From Oxynema aestuarii AP17 (lineage in GTDB: Bacteria; Cyanobacteriota; Cyanobacteriia; Cyanobacteriales; Laspinemataceae), in contig NZ_CP051167.1 in the NCBI RefSeq assembly GCF_012295525.1, positions 4,137,501 through 4,201,500 on the forward strand: DNA of 64,000 bases, read 5' to 3'. Of this stretch, positions 1 through 8,982 are shown one piece after another. Position numbers and translations under genes: made by a program. The notes below the pieces were generated by a model that worked only from the letters and a program-made list of their open reading frames with translations, was not told the origin of the DNA and searched no databases. Within the stretch, counting starts at the first letter, position 1, and the number at the start of each line of letters is the position of its first letter.

Positions 1-1306
1 GGGCTAAATTCCCCTCTAAAGCCCGTGAAAGGTGCTCGGGAGAAAGATCGGGAGAGCGAGGGACGTAAACGGCGGCGATCGCCTCACCCCAATCGGGATC
101 GCTCACGGCGATCGCGCAGACATCTTTGACTAACCCCGTGGCGCGGATCGCCGCTTCCACTTCTGCGGGAAACACGTTTTCGCCTCCAGTAATAATCTTA
201 TCGCTATTGCGTCCGACGATTTGCAAATATCCGCGATCGTCAATATATCCCAAGTCGTCGGAATTGAAAAAATTGAAGTCAAATGGATTGGATGCGTTTC
301 CCTCGTTTTGCGGAAAATACCCCAAAGCGAGGGATTTTGCCGCGATCGCCACCATGCCAATTTCTCCCGGTTTTAACGTTTCTCCCGTCGGGGTACAAAT
401 TTTGAGCCTTGCATGGGGTAGAACGCGACCGCTACTGTTATTTCCCGCTAAAAAGTCTTCCGGTTTTAAGGTGACGACCCCAGACGCGGTTTCGGTCATA
501 CCATAGGTCGGCGCGAGGGGAATGTTCAGGGTTCTTGCCGTGGCGAATAAGTCCGACCAGGCAGGGGCTCCACCGAGAAGAACGGCTTCAAAGCGGGCTA
601 AATATGCTGCTGCTTGGGGAAGGGTTAACAAGCGTTGCAATTGGGTGGGAACGAGAGAAATAAAAGAGTTTGACGGGTTAAAATTGGGCGGAATTTGTTG
701 GGGGATGGCTTTATAAGAGGGAAAAATCGCCAAGTTTCCCCCGGTGAGAAGCGATCGCCAAAACTGCATTAAACCACTGACGTGATACAGGGGTAAAACG
801 CAAAAACTATTGACGCGATCGCGATCGAAGTATTCGCAAAACCCGCGAACGGAAGCGGTTAAAGTTCGTACCGTATGAATGGCGAAACGAATTTTTCCCG
901 AAGATCCCCCGGTGGGAATCAAGATGCACGGAGTTTCGGTCCGTGGGGGGGTAAATTTGGGAAGAGGAGACGGGGAGTGAGGGGGAATGGCTGGAATGTC
1001 TCCCCAGATGAGATCGGGGCGGATGGCATTAAAGAGTTGCTGCCATTCTGGGGGTTGCCAGTGGGGATTGCAGAGGAAAACTGGGCAGTTTCGGGCGATC
1101 GCCGCCAGGAATCCGGCGAGAAAGGCGATGGGGTCGCGTTCGGCTAGAAAAATGACGCTTTGGGGCGCCACCGCGTCGAGTGCGGCGAGTTTGGCCTCGA
1201 ATTGCTGGTGTAAAATCGCGCAGGCGCGGCGATCGCCGACCTGGAGACCGTCGGCGTCGATCCAGGAACAGAGGCGGGTGAACAGTGCGGTTACAGGTCG
1301 GTCCAT
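1..1306 (-). CDS. menE: O-succinylbenzoate-CoA ligase MenE, C-terminus cut by window edge
   Basis: Adenylate-forming ligase that activates o-succinylbenzoate to its CoA thioester in phylloquinone synthesis. The reading frame is open from the ATG at 1306 to the window edge (about 435 codons). The family P-loop PTGGSSGK lies near residues 131-138, an acyl-adenylate motif PTYGMTETASG follows, and a C-terminal hinge region reads DDRGYLQIVGRNSDKIITGG. The ATG overlaps the end of menC by about 16 bp, so the genes are probably translationally coupled at the end of a menA-menH-menC-menE operon. Only a short C-terminal part should be missing. The identification rests on motif recognition plus the men context. 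Confidence 0.9.
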   Translation of the reverse strand, partial: MDRPVTALFTRLCSWIDADGLQVGDRRACAILHQQFEAKLAALDAVAPQSVIFLAERDPIAFLAGFLAAIARNCPVFLCNPHWQPPEWQQLFNAIRPDLIWGDIPAIPPHSPSPLPKFTPPRTETPCILIPTGGSSGKIRFAIHTVRTLTASVRGFCEYFDRDRVNSFCVLPLYHVSGLMQFWRSLLTGGNLAIFPSYKAIPQQIPPNFNPSNSFISLVPTQLQRLLTLPQAAAYLARFEAVLLGGAPAWSDLFATARTLNIPLAPTYGMTETASGVVTLKPEDFLAGNNSSGRVLPHARLKICTPTGETLKPGEIGMVAIAAKSLALGYFPQNEGNASNPFDFNFFNSDDLGYIDDRGYLQIVGRNSDKIITGGENVFPAEVEAAIRATGLVKDVCAIAVSDPDWGEAIAAVYVPRSPDLSPEHLSRALEGNLA

Positions 1307-2319
1307 AAGCGATCGATCGAGACCTCCTCGCCGTCCTCAAACCAGTGGGTGATACCGAAACCGACGGCGCGATCGCCCGGATTTTGCAATTCGGCGGCAA
1401 TTTTGAGGGCCGCCTGTCGTCCGACCTGGGTTTCAAAGACCGAGGAAAAGACGGCGTCGATCGCCTGAGTTTGGCAAAATTGGCGCAATTCCGACGGCGA
1501 CCCGGCGATGCACGGTTTAATTACGAAAATGCCGCGCCAGCCTTCTCGGTAAACTTGGCGCAGTTGGGAGAGTCCGGCAACAGATTCGTCTAAGGCGAGG
1601 GGAATGGCGAAGCGATCGGCTAATTGCAGCATTCCGTCGAGGTCGCCGACGGCGAGGGGTTGTTCGAGAAATTCGATTTTGAGGGGGAGATGCTCGATCT
1701 CGCCGAGGCGTTCGCAGGTTTCCAGCCAGCGACAGGCTTGGTCGTAAGTTAAGGCGCCGTTGGCGTCGAGGCGCAATAAGGCGGTTTCTTGGAGGAAACT
1801 ATCGCGCAGCGATCGCACCAGTTGTTGAAAGCTTTTTAGTTCGGCCTCGATCGGCGCGACGCCGATTTTCCATTTAAACGTCCGATAGCCTTGTTTCCAG
1901 AGGATTTGACGGGCGATCGCCGCCCCGGCCCCGGCGGGGAGTAAACCGCTATAGGTGAGGTGATGGTAGGGGACGTCTTCAAATCCTAATTCGGGTTGGA
2001 CGGCGATCGCCGACGGTTGGGTGCTGACAATTTCCCACGCCGATTCGATCGCGAACTGACAGGCCGTCAATCGAGGCGGGATCGAGAAAATGATTTCCGG
2101 CCCGATCTCGTGACCGAGTTGTTCGCAAAAGCTCAAGGCGTCCGCCAGGGTTTCCGACCCGAACCAGGGAACCGGGGCAATTTCTCCATAGCCGACTTTG
2201 CCGCGATCGTCGGTGAGGCGCACGATAATTCCTTCACGGACTTCCCAGGTTCCGTGGGGGGTGGTTAGGGGATGTTTGAACGGGCGACGGTAGGGACGAA
2301 ACTCAAATTGGTAGCGCAT
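1291..2319 (-). CDS. menC: o-succinylbenzoate synthase MenC
   Basis: Enolase-superfamily enzyme that dehydrates SHCHC to o-succinylbenzoate. The 342-aa length fits the family. The expected catalytic and metal residues are visible: the Lys pair of FKWKIG (about K149/K151), Asp185 in RLDANG, Glu219 in EFLEQP and Asp244 in ALDES. It overlaps menH (16 bp) upstream and menE downstream, so the three reading frames are tightly packed. It acts in the cytoplasm in the phylloquinone pathway needed for photosystem I. Confidence 0.93.
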   Translation of the reverse strand: MRYQFEFRPYRRPFKHPLTTPHGTWEVREGIIVRLTDDRGKVGYGEIAPVPWFGSETLADALSFCEQLGHEIGPEIIFSIPPRLTACQFAIESAWEIVSTQPSAIAVQPELGFEDVPYHHLTYSGLLPAGAGAAIARQILWKQGYRTFKWKIGVAPIEAELKSFQQLVRSLRDSFLQETALLRLDANGALTYDQACRWLETCERLGEIEHLPLKIEFLEQPLAVGDLDGMLQLADRFAIPLALDESVAGLSQLRQVYREGWRGIFVIKPCIAGSPSELRQFCQTQAIDAVFSSVFETQVGRQAALKIAAELQNPGDRAVGFGITHWFEDGEEVSIDRLWTDL

Positions 2320-3145
2320 CTACTTCTGGAGACAAAAATCGCACCACGGCGGTCGTCCAGTCTCTCAAGTTTTCAAAATGCACGGTATGACCTGCATTCG
2401 GCACGATCGCCAACCGAGCAACCGGACACGATCGCGCCATTTCCCGATTGATGGCTACAAATTTATCATCGCACTCCCCCACGAGCAACAGGAGGGACGC
2501 CCCGCAATTGGCTAAATGCGGCCATAATGACGGTTGATTGCCCGTTCCCATGTAGCGCAAGCAGGTGGCGAGTTCTGCGGGCAAATTGCGCGATCGCGCC
2601 GCCAACAAGCGCGGGAAGTCCGGATGCGATCGCAAGGACGCGAACAGGGGCTGGCGGTACCAATCGGTTAAAAAGCTGGTGAGTTCGACGGTTTCGAGTT
2701 GGGCGGCTAAGGCCCGATCGCGCTGGCGCCGTCGCGATCGTTCGGCGGCGGTTTTCAGTCCCGGCGAGGCGGACTCCAGCACCACTTTGGGGAAGCGATC
2801 GGGATAATGGACGGCGAGGTATAAGGCGAGGCGACCGCCCATCGAATAGCCGTACAGAAAGCATCGTTGGATGTGGAGGCGATCGAGCCAGGTGACTAAA
2901 CCTCGGGCGGTCTCGGCGATCGTGTAATGTCGTCGGCCTCCGAATACCCGAGTTTGGCCGTGTCCGGGCAGATCGACGGCGATCGTCCGGAAGCGATCGC
3001 CCAAGGCGGCGATCGCCTCTCGAAAATTCTCCCCATTTCCCATAAAGCCGTGCAGCAGCACTAAGGTCGGACGGTCGCATTGTCCGGCGATCGTGGCATG
3101 AAAATGGTAGGGAAAGGTCTGATTCGATGCCCTGCTGCCGTTCAC
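2303..3145 (-). CDS. menH: SHCHC synthase MenH (alpha/beta hydrolase)
   Basis: Alpha/beta-hydrolase that eliminates pyruvate from SEPHCHC, the product of MenD, to give SHCHC. Visible are the oxyanion-hole LLHGFMG, the nucleophile elbow GYSMGG and the terminal catalytic NAGHTVHFE. An upstream start at 3181 is possible, but the GTG at 3145 overlaps the menA stop as GTGA, a classic coupled start, and gives a 280-aa protein of normal length. Position between menA and menC in the same operon supports MenH rather than a generic hydrolase. Confidence 0.86.
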   Translation of the reverse strand: MNGSRASNQTFPYHFHATIAGQCDRPTLVLLHGFMGNGENFREAIAALGDRFRTIAVDLPGHGQTRVFGGRRHYTIAETARGLVTWLDRLHIQRCFLYGYSMGGRLALYLAVHYPDRFPKVVLESASPGLKTAAERSRRRQRDRALAAQLETVELTSFLTDWYRQPLFASLRSHPDFPRLLAARSRNLPAELATCLRYMGTGNQPSLWPHLANCGASLLLLVGECDDKFVAINREMARSCPVARLAIVPNAGHTVHFENLRDWTTAVVRFLSPEVDALPI

Positions 3146-4041
3146 AGCACGAACCCGACTCCCAAGAGCAAACAAGACCAAAAATGGAAATTGACGGCGA
3201 TGAATTTGCAGTTACTGACGCGATCGGGGCGATCGTGATAGGTTCCCACGTGGCGGCACAGTTCCACCGCCGCAGGCAATCCGGCAAAACTGAGCAAGGT
3301 CCACGCCGGAAACAGCCCCACGGCGACCCATACGGCGGTCAATCCCAGGCAGATGCCGCAGAAGATCGGGATCAGTTTCGCCCCCGTCGCCGTTCCCATC
3401 CGCACGATCGGCGATCGCTTCCCCGCCGCCAGATCGTCGTCTACTTGGTGGAAATGGGAGCAGAACAGGATTAAGGTCGTCGCCATGCCGACCACGACGG
3501 ACACCCACAGGTTCAAACTCGACCAGGTTTGAGTTTGGCTGTAGTACGCCGCCGACATCCCGACCGGACCAAACGCAAAAAAGCACAAGAATTCACCTAA
3601 TCCTTGATAGCCGAGGCGAAACGGCGGTCCTTGGTAGCAATATCCTAAAAAGCAGCAGGTTAAAATTAATCCTAAAATCGTCCAGTCTCGTTGCCACCAG
3701 CAAATCGCCAAAACTCCCGCGATTCCTAGAGTTAGACAGAGATTTGCCAACCAAAAAATTAACGATTTGTTGCCCGTTAAATTAACGAGGGAATGAGCTT
3801 TATTTTTATCGATTCCCGTCTCCGAGTCGAAGACATCGTTACTGAGATTTTCCCAAGCGAGGATTAAAATTGCCGAACTTATAAAAACGGAAAAGATTAC
3901 CCAGTCGAGGACAGATGTTTCGTAAAAGGCGACTGCCGTCCCCACCCAAATCGGCACGATCGCCACGCTATACATGGGGGGCTTGATGGCGGCCAGCCAT
4001 AATTTAGCGTTCGATCGCTCGATAGTCCGCGTAGTCATCAA
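3142..4041 (-). CDS. menA: 1,4-dihydroxy-2-naphthoate phytyltransferase MenA
   Basis: UbiA-family membrane prenyltransferase that attaches the phytyl (or other prenyl) chain to dihydroxynaphthoate. The 299-aa protein is strongly hydrophobic with multiple membrane spans. The first Asp-rich motif reads NDVFDSETGIDKNK and a second acidic motif DDDLAAGKRS follows, as in MenA. It ends in a GTGA overlap with menH and begins in an overlap with a small upstream frame (TGATG). In a photosynthetic cyanobacterium the product is most likely phylloquinone; this is inferred from the organism, not from the protein. Confidence 0.92.
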   Translation of the reverse strand: MMTTRTIERSNAKLWLAAIKPPMYSVAIVPIWVGTAVAFYETSVLDWVIFSVFISSAILILAWENLSNDVFDSETGIDKNKAHSLVNLTGNKSLIFWLANLCLTLGIAGVLAICWWQRDWTILGLILTCCFLGYCYQGPPFRLGYQGLGEFLCFFAFGPVGMSAAYYSQTQTWSSLNLWVSVVVGMATTLILFCSHFHQVDDDLAAGKRSPIVRMGTATGAKLIPIFCGICLGLTAVWVAVGLFPAWTLLSFAGLPAAVELCRHVGTYHDRPDRVSNCKFIAVNFHFWSCLLLGVGFVL

Positions 4042-4382
4042 ACATCCTTAATTTGCACGTCCAGCCAGCCCAATAATTCTACAATACGGAAGGTCCGATC
4101 GCCCCAGGCCGTTAACTCGGCAAGGGGTTGCCCGGAGGTGGGCGATTCGCCGGGGCGATTCTCCTGGGAAGATGCTTCGCGATCGCCTCGCCGCCAAATT
4201 CGCCCGATGGCGTGTGCGGCGTCCGTGGCAATGCTTAGATAGAGAGAAGGGAGATGCCCTCGGGTCGTTTCCCGATGCTCCGTTCGCGAAGCGACTCCCA
4301 AGGAGTCAGGAGTCGCTTCGCGAACGACCGTCGAATCGAATCGCGAAGCTATAGGGGACGCCCTCGCCCCCGCACTCAACAT
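4038..4382 (-). CDS. Small hypothetical protein coupled to menA
   Basis: A 114-codon frame whose stop overlaps the menA ATG, so it could be the first gene of the men operon. Its last 30 residues (AELTAWGDRTFRIVELLGW and following) look protein-like. The N-terminal part runs through a palindromic dispersed repeat (4282-4325) and is probably not native, so the true start may lie further downstream. I recognise no family. It could also be chance coding in GC-rich leader DNA. Confidence 0.3.
   Translation of the reverse strand: MLSAGARASPIASRFDSTVVREATPDSLGVASRTEHRETTRGHLPSLYLSIATDAAHAIGRIWRRGDREASSQENRPGESPTSGQPLAELTAWGDRTFRIVELLGWLDVQIKDV
4282..4325. repeat. 17-bp inverted repeat of a dispersed repeat family
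   Basis: Arms GTTCGCGAAGCGACTCC (4282-4298) and its exact reverse complement (4309-4325) enclose a 10-base loop. The arm core, GGAGTCGCTTCGCGA, recurs at about 11177, 19697 and 21381 in this window, so this is a member of a dispersed family, here paired head to head. It lies in the divergent men promoter region and could form a strong hairpin in leader RNA. Confidence 0.8.
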
Positions 4383-4397
4383 CTGCTAAATTTTTCC

Positions 4398-5888
4398 ATG
4401 CCAGTTGTACCCTCCGATGCCAATCTCTTGCAAGATCGCCGGGAACTCTATCGGTTCCTCGCCACTTGTCAGCAGGTCGCCGTCGAAAAACAATGTCCCC
4501 AAATTGCGAGTATTTCCCTTGAAGTTCCGCCCCTAGACCCCCTCGCGATTCTACAGGCCCTCGCCCGACCTTCGAGACTCTATTTTTATTTGGAAAATGG
4601 CGGCGAACAAGAGGCGATCGCCGCGATCGATTCGGCAGTGGAGTGCGAAGTCAGCCGAGGGAAAGATCGCTTCGATCGCGTCCGCGAGTTCGTGCGATCG
4701 TCTCAAAAAAATACGATCGCTACGGGCCTTCTCGATCCCCCCTTTAGTGGATTGCATTTCTTTTGTAGCTTTACCTTTTTTGACGATCCGTCTTCCGAAT
4801 CTTCCCCCTTTCCTGCCGCCCGGGCGTTTCTGCCGCGCTGGCAAATTTCTCGCTCTCAAAACCGTTGTTTTTTAGCGATCAATACTTGTCTGCAATCCGA
4901 CGACGATCTCGATCGCCTCTCGGAAAGGGTTTGGCAAGATTATCAAAACATTATCCATATTCCCTCGAACGCTCTGCCTCAATTCGAACCGCTTCACCGT
5001 TTAAATGGGTTTAAAAAGTTTTCCATCGAACAATTACGCAATTTCAAAGAATCGGCGATCGCCGCGATCGATGCCATTGGCGATCGCCAGTTTCATAAAA
5101 TTGTTTTGGCCCACGCGATCGACGTCACTTTAAAAACTCCTTTTAATCTGGTCCATTCTTTACAAAATTTATCCGAACTCTATCCCGATTGCTATATTTT
5201 TGCCACCGGGAACGGTCGCGGCGATCGCTTTATCGGCGCCAGTCCCGAACGCTTACTCGGCATCCGCAACGGTCAACTCGTCACCGACGCCCTCGCCGGA
5301 TCGGCCCCGCGCGGTCGAACCCCCCGCGAAGATGAAGCCCTCGCCCAAGCTCTTTTGGATAGCGAAAAAGAACGACACGAACATCGTTTGGTGATTGACT
5401 TCATCACCGAATGTTTGCAACAGTTGGGCTTGAATGTCGCCAACAACCGCGCCATTCCCCTCGTCCCTCACTTGCTGCAACTGTCCAACATCCAGCATTT
5501 ATGGACCCCGATTCGCACCGACGTTCCCGCCAACGTCCATCCCCTCGAAATTTTAGCCCGCCTCCATCCGACCCCCGCCGTCGCCGGATCTCCCCAACAG
5601 ACCGCCTGCGAACAAATTCGTCATTACGAACGCTTCGATCGCGGACTCTATGCGGCCCCCTTGGGTTGGGTGGACGATCGTGGGAACGCCGAATTTATCG
5701 TCGGGATCCGTTCCGCCTGGATTCACAGCAAACCCCAATCTCCTGCTTTTAATGCCTCTACTAACCCAGATTCAGGCGATCGCGCCCGTCTCTACGCAGG
5801 CGCCGGAATCGTCGCCGGATCTGACCCGGATAAGGAATTAGCAGAAATTCAACTGAAGTTGCAAGCTTTGTTGAAGGCGTTGGTATGA
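4398..5888 (+). CDS. menF: Isochorismate synthase
   Basis: Chorismate-binding enzyme that converts chorismate to isochorismate, the entry step to phylloquinone. The C-terminal catalytic domain carries GASPERLLGIRNG, DALAGSAPRG, SEKERHEH and PTPAVAGSP, all hallmarks of the MenF/EntC family. The frame is open upstream to 4254, but that part translates repeat DNA, so the ATG at 4398 (MPVVPSDANL) is chosen, giving 496 aa. The distinction from salicylate-type isochorismate synthases rests on the adjacent menD. Confidence 0.9.
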   Translation: MPVVPSDANLLQDRRELYRFLATCQQVAVEKQCPQIASISLEVPPLDPLAILQALARPSRLYFYLENGGEQEAIAAIDSAVECEVSRGKDRFDRVREFVRSSQKNTIATGLLDPPFSGLHFFCSFTFFDDPSSESSPFPAARAFLPRWQISRSQNRCFLAINTCLQSDDDLDRLSERVWQDYQNIIHIPSNALPQFEPLHRLNGFKKFSIEQLRNFKESAIAAIDAIGDRQFHKIVLAHAIDVTLKTPFNLVHSLQNLSELYPDCYIFATGNGRGDRFIGASPERLLGIRNGQLVTDALAGSAPRGRTPREDEALAQALLDSEKERHEHRLVIDFITECLQQLGLNVANNRAIPLVPHLLQLSNIQHLWTPIRTDVPANVHPLEILARLHPTPAVAGSPQQTACEQIRHYERFDRGLYAAPLGWVDDRGNAEFIVGIRSAWIHSKPQSPAFNASTNPDSGDRARLYAGAGIVAGSDPDKELAEIQLKLQALLKALV

Positions 5889-5991
5889 GAGATACGAACC
5901 AAGAGGCAAAAGGAAGGGGAAAGGAGGTTCACTATTTCCCAATCTAAAATCTAAAATCTAACATCTAACATCTAAAATCCCCCATCTCTCC

Positions 5992-7755
5992 ATGCAACCT
6001 TCTCAACCCCTTATCGATTTTCGCAATACGAATACCGTGTGGGCGTCGATTTTGGTCGAGACCTTGTGGAGATCGGGATTGCGACGCGCTATCCTTTGTC
6101 CCGGTTCGCGATCGACCCCACTGACGATCGCCTTTACCCGCCATCGCGCAATTGAATCGATTCCCGTCCTCGACGAGCGATCGGCGGCTTTTTTTGCCCT
6201 CGGTTTGGCCAAACAAAGCGCGATCGCCACGGCTTTAGTCTGTACCTCGGGAACGGCGGGCGCCAATTTCTATCCGGCGGCGATCGAAGCGCGCGAAAGT
6301 CGGGTTCCCTTGCTCGTTCTCACTGCCGATCGCCCCCCGGAATTGCGCGACTGTCACGCGGGACAGGCGATCGATCAAGTCAAGTTTTACGGCGATTATC
6401 CGAACTGGTATGCCGAGTTAGCTACGCCGTCTCTCGATCGCTCCCTCTTGCAATATTTACGCGAAACCGCCATTCGCGCTTGGCGCCATACCCTGTTTCC
6501 CGTTCCCGGTCCGGTTCACCTCAATCTTCCCTTTCGCGACCCCCTAGCCCCCTTACCTCAACCGGAAGCGGCAGCGTTGGCCCCCGATTTTGACGCCGAG
6601 GGCTTTTTTGCTTCGATCCGTCCGCCGCAACGTCCCCAGTGGGAGTTGTCGGACGTGGCGATCGCATCGGTTCTGTCTCAATGGCAGCCGTGCGATCGCG
6701 GGGTCATCGTCGCCGGGGTGGCGCAACCGCCGGATCCGCAAGGCTACTGCGAGGCGATCGCCATTTTATCTCAAACGTTGGGATGGCCCGTTCTCGCGGA
6801 AGCTCTATCTCCACTTCGCAATTTTGCTCGCTTAAATCCTTATTTAATTTCGACTTACGACCCGATTTTACGCCATCCGACCCACGCCGATCGCCTCAAA
6901 CCGGAGATGGTCGTCCAAATCGGACCGCTTCCCACGAGTAAGGTCCTACGCAGTTGGTTGGCGAGTGCGCAGGCGCAGCACTGGATCGTCGATCCGGGCG
7001 ATCGCAATCTCAATCCCCTCCACGATCGCGCGGTTCACTTACCGACGGCGATCGAAGCTTTGGCGGCGCGTCGGTCTCCCGCTTCCACGCCGCCGCTTCC
7101 TTCTGCTTATCTCAAAACCTGGTTGGATTTAGAACGAGAAGGGCGATCGCGTCTGGACGAGACGATCGCTGCTCTGGATGGGGCGATCGAACCGAAAGCG
7201 GCGTGGTTGCTGTCTCAAGTGCTGCCCCCCGCAACGCCCTTGTTTATTGCCAACAGTATGCCCGTGCGCGATCTCGAATGGTTTTGGTCCCCGGGAAATC
7301 GTCACGTTCGCCCCTTTGTCAATCGTGGAGCCAATGGCATTGACGGCACTTTATCGACGGCGTTGGGCATTTGTCACGGCGATCGCCCGGGGGTTTTACT
7401 CACCGGGGATTTGGCATTTTTACACGATACCAACGGCTTGTTAATGTCCCGTCAGTTTGTCGGTCATTTGACGGTGATTTTAATCAACAATAACGGGGGC
7501 GGTATTTTTGAAATGTTGCCGATCGCCCAATTCGACCCGCCGTTTGAAACCTTTTTCGCCACGCCGCAAGCGGTGGACTTCGGCCCACTTTGCACCGCTT
7601 ACGGCATCGAATACCAGGCGATCGCCACTTGGACGCAATTGGAAGCGCTTTTGCATTCGTTACCGGATCGCGGGATTCGCTTGCTCGAAGTTCGGACCGA
7701 TCGCCGTCACGATACCCTCTGGCGTCGGGATTGTTTGTGCAAGCTCTTCTTTTAA
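5992..7755 (+). CDS. menD: SEPHCHC synthase MenD
   Basis: Thiamine-diphosphate enzyme joining 2-oxoglutarate to isochorismate. The 587-aa length is normal. The N-terminus shows LCPGSRSTPLTIA, and the segments DERSAAFFALG and TSGTAGANFYPA fit the family. The ThDP-binding C-terminal domain includes GDLAFLHDTNGLL and ILINNNGGGIFEMLP. It lies 103 bp after the isochorismate synthase gene on the same strand, so the two consecutive pathway steps are probably co-transcribed. A strong terminator follows. Confidence 0.95.
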   Translation: MQPSQPLIDFRNTNTVWASILVETLWRSGLRRAILCPGSRSTPLTIAFTRHRAIESIPVLDERSAAFFALGLAKQSAIATALVCTSGTAGANFYPAAIEARESRVPLLVLTADRPPELRDCHAGQAIDQVKFYGDYPNWYAELATPSLDRSLLQYLRETAIRAWRHTLFPVPGPVHLNLPFRDPLAPLPQPEAAALAPDFDAEGFFASIRPPQRPQWELSDVAIASVLSQWQPCDRGVIVAGVAQPPDPQGYCEAIAILSQTLGWPVLAEALSPLRNFARLNPYLISTYDPILRHPTHADRLKPEMVVQIGPLPTSKVLRSWLASAQAQHWIVDPGDRNLNPLHDRAVHLPTAIEALAARRSPASTPPLPSAYLKTWLDLEREGRSRLDETIAALDGAIEPKAAWLLSQVLPPATPLFIANSMPVRDLEWFWSPGNRHVRPFVNRGANGIDGTLSTALGICHGDRPGVLLTGDLAFLHDTNGLLMSRQFVGHLTVILINNNGGGIFEMLPIAQFDPPFETFFATPQAVDFGPLCTAYGIEYQAIATWTQLEALLHSLPDRGIRLLEVRTDRRHDTLWRRDCLCKLFF

Positions 7756-7806
7756 TTTCTCTCGTTGGTTTCGCAATTTTTGGCCAATTGTTAAGTTTTT
7801 ATTCAA

Positions 7807-7853
7807 TCGCCGCGCGCCGCTTAAAAAGGGGGTAGCGCGCGGCGAGTTTTTTT
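7807..7853 (+). terminator. Rho-independent terminator after menD
   Basis: An 11-bp perfect GC-rich stem (TCGCCGCGCGC at 7807-7817 with GCGCGCGGCGA at 7835-7845) is followed by a run of seven T at 7847-7853. It is placed about 50 bp after the menD stop, so it should end the isochorismate synthase-menD transcript. Confidence 0.85.
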
Positions 7854-7860
7854 GCTAAAC

Positions 7861-7929
7861 TATTTTTTATATAATGGGAATATTGCCAAAAAAATTAAAA
7901 TTGCACAGATTTCCATTATATAAAAAATA
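7861..7929. repeat. AT-rich palindromic element, copy 1
   Basis: A 17-bp perfect inverted repeat (TATTTTTTATATAATGG at 7861-7877 with its complement at 7913-7929) around a 35-base loop. A related hairpin lies at 18337-18420 and shares the TATAATGGGAAT core followed by TGC. Both sit just downstream of convergent genes. This could be a small non-autonomous element or a bidirectional terminator. Confidence 0.6.
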
Positions 7930-8021
7930 ATAGAACACTTTCAACAAAAAAGCCAGAGCCTCCCCCCAAAATGCCGCGCGAAAAGGTTAATTTTTGTTAC
8001 AAAATCGCAAAAATATCCGGT

Positions 8022-8909
8022 TTAAGCCGGGGAAGCGCTCTCTAAAAACTCAGTCACTCGTTGTAAGTAAGTCTGAGGATCTTCGAGCATGGGAAAGTGA
8101 GCGGTTTTGGAGATTTCGACAAAATCGATGCGATCGCTCAAATTGGCGGCTTCTCGACCCATGGCGGCGGGAATGATCCGATCGTACTGTCCGGCGACGA
8201 GCAATACGGGAACTTGGAGGCGGGCAAATTCGCGGGGCATCACTTCGGTGGCTTTTTTAGAAACCGACGTGTAGATCGTACCGAGAGCGGCTTCGTAATC
8301 GGCGATCAGGAAATCTTCTAAAAAGGCGCGCTGTAAGGCTGTGGGAATCGATCGATGTAGAAAGCGAGCCATGAACAGGCGATCGACGAACGGAATTTTG
8401 GCCAACCAAAGCGGGCGGAATTTGACCACTTGGCCGCCCCATTTATGAAAGGCACTAAAAGCAGGTTCGTCGTACTCGAAAATGCCGCTACAGGTAAGGA
8501 TGGCGCGTCGGACGCGATCGCCGTATCGGTTGAGAAAGAGGGTAGCGACGGAAGCCCCCATCGAGTGGGAGTTGAGATCGACGCGATCCAAGCCGAGTGC
8601 GTCGAGCAATCCGGCGAGATCTTCGGCGTAGGTTTCTAAATCGTATAATGCTTCGAGTTGAGCCCGAGGGTCGGCGAGGGTCGCCTCCGAGGAGTCCGGC
8701 GCAGTGAGAGGACGCGATCGCCCGAAGCCGCGCAAGTCGTACAGCAGGCAATCAAAACGGTCGGCCAAGGCTCGGGCGGTACTTTCCCAGTACCGGGACG
8801 AACCTCCCCAGCCGTGAATGAAGACCATCACGGGTTTTGACCCCGTAGGGCGATCGGTGCCGATCCACTCGTAATAGTGTTCGACACCCCGAACTGGAAT
8901 GTAGGGCAT
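8022..8909 (-). CDS. Alpha/beta-fold hydrolase
   Basis: A 295-aa single-domain hydrolase. The oxyanion region VFIHGWGGSSRYW, the nucleophile elbow NSHSMGAS and the C-terminal SKTAHFPMLEDP with catalytic His place it in the alpha/beta-hydrolase superfamily, close to haloperoxidase/esterase-like members. The substrate cannot be read from the sequence. It is convergent with menD and upstream of, on the same strand as, clpX, 73 bp away. No signal peptide is seen, so it is probably cytoplasmic. Confidence 0.8.
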   Translation of the reverse strand: MPYIPVRGVEHYYEWIGTDRPTGSKPVMVFIHGWGGSSRYWESTARALADRFDCLLYDLRGFGRSRPLTAPDSSEATLADPRAQLEALYDLETYAEDLAGLLDALGLDRVDLNSHSMGASVATLFLNRYGDRVRRAILTCSGIFEYDEPAFSAFHKWGGQVVKFRPLWLAKIPFVDRLFMARFLHRSIPTALQRAFLEDFLIADYEAALGTIYTSVSKKATEVMPREFARLQVPVLLVAGQYDRIIPAAMGREAANLSDRIDFVEISKTAHFPMLEDPQTYLQRVTEFLESASPA

Positions 8910-8982
8910 CCTGACCGCTTGAGATCGTGAGCATCTAGAGGGAAAGGCAGCACGCGCGGCGTGCAGCTTAACCCGATCGCCG

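Noticed and set aside
1029-1436. Long open frames opposite or out of phase with menE, menC and other core genes
   Set aside because: They overlap well-recognised genes, are Arg/Pro/Ser-rich and show no motif. Such shadows are usual in HIP1-rich, GC-rich DNA.
4254-4397. Upstream extension of the isochorismate synthase
   Set aside because: It is Arg/Ser-rich and encoded by the palindromic repeat, while MPVVPSDANL at 4398 gives a normal-length protein.
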